Below, one piece after another: positions 60,153-64,000 of a stretch of 64,000 nucleotides of DNA (positions are counted from its first letter, which is position 1; every line of letters starts with the position of its first letter). The DNA is from Vreelandella subglaciescola (GTDB lineage: Bacteria; Pseudomonadota; Gammaproteobacteria; Pseudomonadales; Halomonadaceae), in NCBI GenBank assembly GCA_030454225.1, contig JAKDRW010000003.1:19409-83408 (forward strand), given 5' to 3'. The position numbers were made by a program, and so were the translations under genes. The notes beneath the pieces are model-generated. The model was not told where the DNA came from. It did no database searches and saw only the letters and a list, made by a program, of their open reading frames with translations.

Positions 60153-61358
60153 TTAGTCGTCAACCACGATGTCGTTGACCACGGCGATGGCGCGGGCCAG
60201 GTAGGGCAGGTTCTGCTGGGAGAAACCGGCGACGTTGGCACGCCCCGAGCGCACCATGTAGATACCAAATTCGTCGCGCAGACGGTCTACCTGATCGGGC
60301 GTCAGGCCGGTGTAGGAGAACATGCCGCGCTGCTCGCCGACGCAGGCGTACTTTTTATCCAGCCCGTAGGGCTCAAGGGCCTTGACGAACTCCTGGCGTA
60401 GGGTGTTCACGCGGTCGCGCATTTCGGTCAGCTCGTCGCGCCACAGGGCGGAAAGCTCGGCGTCGTGCAGAATTGTGCTGACAATCGCGCTGCCGTGCGC
60501 CGGCGGGTTGGAGTAGTTCTCGCGGGCGACAACGGCGAACTGCGAACGGACGTGGTCTTTCTGCTCGGCGTCCTTGGCCACGACAATCAGGCAGCCGGTA
60601 CGCTCGCAGTAGATGCCGAAATTTTTCGAGCAGGAGCTGGTAATGATGACCTCATCGAGCTGCTCGGCAAACAGGCGCACGCCGTAGGCGTCTTCGTCGA
60701 GCCCCTGGCCAAAGCCCTGGTAGGCAAAGTCAATCAGCGGCAGCAGCTTGCGCTCGCGCACTACCTCGAGCACGGTCTGCCACTGCTCGGCTGACAGGTC
60801 AAAACCGGTGGGGTTGTGGCAGCAGGCGTGGAGCACGACCACGTCGCCCTCGGGGATTTGCTTGAGCGCTGTCAGCATGCCGTCAAAGTCGAGGCGGTTG
60901 TCGGTGTCGACGTAGGGGTACTTGTGCAGCGCGATGTCCGCCGCGGTGAAAATTCCGTGGTGGTTCGGCCAGGTCGGATCGCTGACCCAGATACCCTTGC
61001 CGGGCAGTTGGCTGGCGATAAAATCGGCCGCCAGACGCAGCGCGCCGGTGCCGCCGGGCGACTGGGTGGCGCTTGCGCGGCCGGCTTCCAATACCGGCGA
61101 CTTGGCCCCCAGCACCAGCGGCAGCACCGCGTCGCCGTAGGCGGGCGCACCGTGCGAGCCGATGTAGGTCTTGGTGGTTTCATTCTTGAGCAGGCGAGCT
61201 TCCGCTTCCTTTACCGCCCGCATGATTGGCGTATTGCCTTTATCGTCGCGGTAAACGCCCACCCCCAGGTCGACCTTTTGCGGGTTGGGATCTTTTTTGA
61301 AAGCGTCGATCAGCCCGAGAATGGCATCTCCTGGGACTTGCTCAATATGCTCGAACAT
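60153..61358 (-). CDS. Aspartate/aromatic amino acid aminotransferase
   Basis: This is a class I PLP aminotransferase that swaps amino groups between aspartate or aromatic amino acids and 2-oxoglutarate. The 401 aa length and FEHIEQVPGDAILGL start match the AspC/TyrB group. The PLP lysine is K245 in SSCSKNFGIY. LHACCHNPTGFD carries the Asn that holds the cofactor ring. AspC and TyrB cannot be separated by eye, so I give no symbol. It is divergent from cobA across 375 bp. Confidence 0.95.
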   Translation of the reverse strand: MFEHIEQVPGDAILGLIDAFKKDPNPQKVDLGVGVYRDDKGNTPIMRAVKEAEARLLKNETTKTYIGSHGAPAYGDAVLPLVLGAKSPVLEAGRASATQSPGGTGALRLAADFIASQLPGKGIWVSDPTWPNHHGIFTAADIALHKYPYVDTDNRLDFDGMLTALKQIPEGDVVVLHACCHNPTGFDLSAEQWQTVLEVVRERKLLPLIDFAYQGFGQGLDEDAYGVRLFAEQLDEVIITSSCSKNFGIYCERTGCLIVVAKDAEQKDHVRSQFAVVARENYSNPPAHGSAIVSTILHDAELSALWRDELTEMRDRVNTLRQEFVKALEPYGLDKKYACVGEQRGMFSYTGLTPDQVDRLRDEFGIYMVRSGRANVAGFSQQNLPYLARAIAVVNDIVVDD

Positions 61359-61733
61359 TGATTAGGCTACCTCATTGTCTGGCGATATGAATAATAGAAA
61401 TGGCTTTGGCGTAGACGCAGCGCCTGTAGGTGAAACCTTAGTCGCTAGCCACGCCAAAACGCCTATCGCCTGTGCCTCTTATCATGCCATCGCGAGGCCT
61501 GATCCGCTAGCGCCCCCTAGAAGGGCGCTATAGAATCGCGGTGTTTACACCGCTGAGCGCTGGCGCGGGACAGGCGCACGTATTGATGCATCCATAACGG
61601 CTGTTATTCTATTTTGGAATTACGTGCTCATTATTTATTACTTTTTATGCTGTTAAAAATTCGCTATGTTGCGTTGACTCGAAGGCTTTTTTGAACGGCG
61701 TTAAGCGCTAGCGTTTTTTTACCGAGGTGCCGC
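61359..61733. other. Divergent intergenic region aminotransferase / cobA
   Basis: This 375-bp gap contains two adjacent perfect hairpins, TAGCGCCC/GGGCGCTA (61508-61530) and GCGGTG-TTTA-CACCGC (61538-61553). They are followed by an AT-rich stretch (about 61600-61670) unlike the surrounding DNA. A TTGACT at 61674 has no good -10 partner. No ORF here is credible. Confidence 0.5.
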
Positions 61734-62567
61734 GTGGCTGTGTTAGACCGTATTTCTTTGCAACCGCCGGGCAGCGTCAGCCTGGTTGGCGCCGGCCCCG
61801 GCGACCCCGAGCTTTTAACGCTGAAGGCGTACAAGCGGCTGCTAAATGCCGATATCGTGCTGTATGACCGCCTGGTGAGCCAGGAGGTGCTGGATATCAT
61901 TCCCGCGCGTGCCCAAAAGCGTTACGTGGGTAAGGCGTGCTCGAACCATAGCGTGCCCCAGGAAGGCATCAACCAGGCGCTGGCCGACTGGGCGCTGGCC
62001 GGCCATGCCGTGGTGCGCCTGAAAGGCGGCGATCCGTTTATCTTCGGGCGCGGCGGTGAAGAGCTGGAAACGCTGGTGGCCCGGCGCATTCCGGTCGAGG
62101 TGATTCCCGGGATTACCGCCGCCTCGGGGTGCTCAAGCTATGCCGGGATTCCGCTGACCCACCGCGACTACGCCCAGTCGGTGCGATTGGTGACCGGTCA
62201 TTTGAAAAGCGGGCGCTGCGAACTGGACTGGGCATCGCTTGCCCGGCCGGGACAAACGCTGGTGTTTTACATGGGGCTTGGCAGCCTTGAGCTTATCTGT
62301 GCGGCGCTGGTCGAGCACGGCGTGTCGCCGACGACGCCGCTGGCGCTGGTTTCCCAGGGCACCACGCGCGCGCAAGCGGTACATATCGGCCGCCTTGATG
62401 CGCTGCCCGAAAGCTTTGCCCGCAATGAGATCAAGTCGCCGACGCTGCTGATTATTGGCGGCGTGGTTGCGCTACACGATACGCTTGCCTGGTTTGATGC
62501 GCCCGAGGGCCACGCCAGCGGGTTTATCGAAGGCCGTCACCCGACGCCGCTGCGCTGCGTACAATAG
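61734..62567 (+). CDS. cobA: Uroporphyrinogen-III C-methyltransferase
   Basis: The enzyme methylates uroporphyrinogen III at C2 and C7 to give precorrin-2, the branch point to siroheme and cobalamin. The 277 aa protein is a stand-alone methyltransferase without the CysG dehydrogenase/ferrochelatase half. Signatures are VGAGPGDPELLTLKA, the RLKGGDPFIFGRGGEE loop and YAGIPLTHRD. It starts with GTG after GAGGTG. The siroheme enzymes that would follow are not in the window. Confidence 0.95.
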   Translation: MAVLDRISLQPPGSVSLVGAGPGDPELLTLKAYKRLLNADIVLYDRLVSQEVLDIIPARAQKRYVGKACSNHSVPQEGINQALADWALAGHAVVRLKGGDPFIFGRGGEELETLVARRIPVEVIPGITAASGCSSYAGIPLTHRDYAQSVRLVTGHLKSGRCELDWASLARPGQTLVFYMGLGSLELICAALVEHGVSPTTPLALVSQGTTRAQAVHIGRLDALPESFARNEIKSPTLLIIGGVVALHDTLAWFDAPEGHASGFIEGRHPTPLRCVQ

Positions 62568-62682
62568 CCGTAAACACAGGATAAACGCCATGACGAAACG
62601 TCTGGGTGGTCAGGCGCGAATCGCCGTGTATGCTGTTAGGGTGTAGCTATATTTCGGTACTTAACGCGAGAGGGATTCATCC

Positions 62683-64000
62683 ATGGCAGACGATAACCGT
62701 CCAGAAGACCAGAAGCCGGGCGATAACCACGAGCCGGACAACGACCAGGGCAGCGACAGCACGCCGGAATCGGGCCGCCATACGTCCAGCGATCATAACG
62801 CCAGGGCGCAAACGGCTGACGACACGGCGGCCAAGCCACCGATGGGCACGCTGTTGAAGGATAACCGCGTCAAGGCCATTGCCGGTATTGCTGCCATCGC
62901 CGTGGTCTGGGCGATTATTGCCCAGTCGACCGCCGGGTCGCGGGGCGAGCACATTGATAGCCTTGAGGGCCAGCTGGCGGATTCCCAGCAAAAAAGCCAG
63001 AAGCTTGACGCCGAGCTGTCCGAACAGCATGACGCAGAGCAAAACGTTGCTGAATTGAAAGAGCGCATTGCCTCGCTGAAAGAACAGCAGAAGCAGGCGC
63101 AAAGCACGCTTGAAGACACGCAAAGCGACATCAAGGACGCAGAAGCGACGCTTAGCCAGCGGGATGGTGAACGCGAAGAACAACAGCAGAAACTCGACGC
63201 GCTCAACCAGAAAGTGGACGACACCGAGCAGCAGCTGGCCACGCTGCGCGATAACGAAGAGAAGGTCAAAAGCGAGCAAAAAGACGCCGTCGACGCGCGC
63301 AAGGAGGCCGAAGAGGCTCGCCAAAGCGCCGAGGAGTCGCGCCAGAAGGCCGATGAGGATCGTCAGGAAGCCGAAACCAAGCGTCAGCAGGCCGTTGAAG
63401 AGCGCGAGCAGGCCGAAGACAAGCTGAAAACGCTGAACAAAGACATCGACAGCGCCGAGAAGAAGCTGAAAGCGGCCAAGCAAGACGTCAGCAGCGTTGA
63501 GAAAAAGCGCGACGAGCTGACCGCCGCGCGCGATGACATGCAGTCCAGGCACGATGCGCTGCAGTCCAAGGTCGATGCGCTGGGCAAACAGCGCAAAACT
63601 CAGGCGCAAGAGCTTGAGCAGGCGGGCAGCAAGCTGGGTGAGCTGACAACCGCGCTGGGTTCCGGGCGCGACGAGCTGGACAAGGTCAACAGCGGCATCA
63701 ATCAGCACGAAAATCAGCTTGAAAGCCTGCAGACCCAGCTTGACCAGTGGCATAGCGAGCTGGGATCGCTGGAAAACCGCCTGAGCGACAAGGGCGGCGA
63801 TGCTGATGAAGACGGCGCCTCAGACAAGCAGGGCAAGTCGGATACGCCTGACCAGAAAGACCAGGACAGCCAGTCCAAGAGCGTTCAGTTTGAAGCCAGC
63901 AATGACGCCGACGGCGCAAACGAAGAAGCGCAAGCGTCCGCGTCCGACAAGCAGGACAAGCAGGACAAGCAGGACAAGCAGGACAAGCAGGACAAGCAGG
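62683..64000 (+). CDS. Membrane-anchored coiled-coil protein (partial, runs off the window)
   Basis: This gene is absent from the ORF track because it has no stop before the window ends. It is open for 439 codons from the ATG at 62683. The first 60 residues are hydrophilic and Asp/Asn-rich. One membrane helix follows (about residues 65-82, AIAGIAAIAVVWAIIA) and then a long, nearly continuous coiled coil rich in Gln, Glu, Lys and Ala. Residues 206-247 are six consecutive seven-residue units beginning with Arg. After about residue 375 comes an acidic Asp/Gln/Ser region ending in exact DKQ repeats. No catalytic domain is visible. I do not recognise a family. A single-span protein with a large cytoplasmic or periplasmic rod is the most that can be said. 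Confidence 0.85.
   Translation, partial: MADDNRPEDQKPGDNHEPDNDQGSDSTPESGRHTSSDHNARAQTADDTAAKPPMGTLLKDNRVKAIAGIAAIAVVWAIIAQSTAGSRGEHIDSLEGQLADSQQKSQKLDAELSEQHDAEQNVAELKERIASLKEQQKQAQSTLEDTQSDIKDAEATLSQRDGEREEQQQKLDALNQKVDDTEQQLATLRDNEEKVKSEQKDAVDARKEAEEARQSAEESRQKADEDRQEAETKRQQAVEEREQAEDKLKTLNKDIDSAEKKLKAAKQDVSSVEKKRDELTAARDDMQSRHDALQSKVDALGKQRKTQAQELEQAGSKLGELTTALGSGRDELDKVNSGINQHENQLESLQTQLDQWHSELGSLENRLSDKGGDADEDGASDKQGKSDTPDQKDQDSQSKSVQFEASNDADGANEEAQASASDKQDKQDKQDKQDKQDKQ
63946..64000 (+). repeat. 9-bp minisatellite (GACAAGCAG)n in coding sequence
   Basis: Six exact copies of GACAAGCAG run from 63946 to 63999 and a seventh begins at 64000, the window edge, so the true number is unknown. 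The unit is in frame and encodes Asp-Lys-Gln. The copies are identical at the DNA level. Confidence 0.95.

Overview
The window reads as core chromosome of a high-GC gammaproteobacterium. The best guess is a Halomonas-like (Halomonadaceae) organism. The reasons are the GC-rich coding, acidic protein tails (for example AccD), a complete Na+-translocating NADH:quinone reductase operon, and gene orders shared with Pseudomonas and Halomonas (mfd-gap-nqrA; leuC next to a divergent LysR gene; asd-fimV-truA-trpF-trpBA-accD-folC-dedD-cvpA-purF-metZ). Taxonomy is inferred from memory of synteny, not from a search. I saw no tRNA, rRNA, CRISPR array, transposase or prophage.

Layout: (1) 1-8.6 kb is the classic elongasome and lipoate run: rsfS, rlmH, mrdA (PBP2), rodA, mltB, rlpA, dacA, ybeD, lipB, with lipA convergent. 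(2) 10.1-19.4 kb holds topA, a small helical orphan, an Lpp/OprI-type lipoprotein flanked by two YkuD-domain enzymes, and mfd on the minus strand. (3) 19.7-27.9 kb has a long-type GAPDH gene and the nqrABCDEF operon plus the assembly factor nqrM. (4) 27.9-33.8 kb is a minus-strand block: a PA2778-like cysteine peptidase/TPR lipoprotein with its PA2779-like partner, then holA, lptE and leuS. (5) 34-40.4 kb is the most accessory-looking part: a zinc-ribbon protein, an unassigned 12-TM protein, an orphan lipoprotein, a TM2 protein, a methyltransferase, an SLC1-type symporter and a LysR regulator. (6) 40.8-57.3 kb is amino-acid and nucleotide biosynthesis: leuCDB, asd, fimV, truA, trpF, trpB, trpA, accD, folC, dedD, cvpA, purF, metZ. 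(7) 57.4-64 kb has cytochrome b561 with YceI, a MATE exporter, an aspartate/aromatic aminotransferase, cobA, and a long membrane-anchored coiled-coil gene that runs off the window. The ORF track does not list this last gene because it has no stop codon inside the window.

How the genes work together: the first block synthesises and trims lateral-wall and septal peptidoglycan (PBP2/RodA, MltB, RlpA, DacA). Lpp and the two YkuD enzymes probably tie the outer membrane to that wall, LptE helps deliver LPS, and FimV, DedD and RlpA are further cell-wall-binding proteins. Nqr provides the sodium motive force that symporters and a MATE exporter may use. No convincing novel defence or mobile system is present. 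The items most worth following are the PA2778/PA2779 pair, the coiled-coil gene with heptad repeats and a 9-bp (DKQ)n minisatellite, the 12-bp tandem repeat across the mfd start, the Lpp/YkuD cluster, and several promoter- or leader-embedded repeats.
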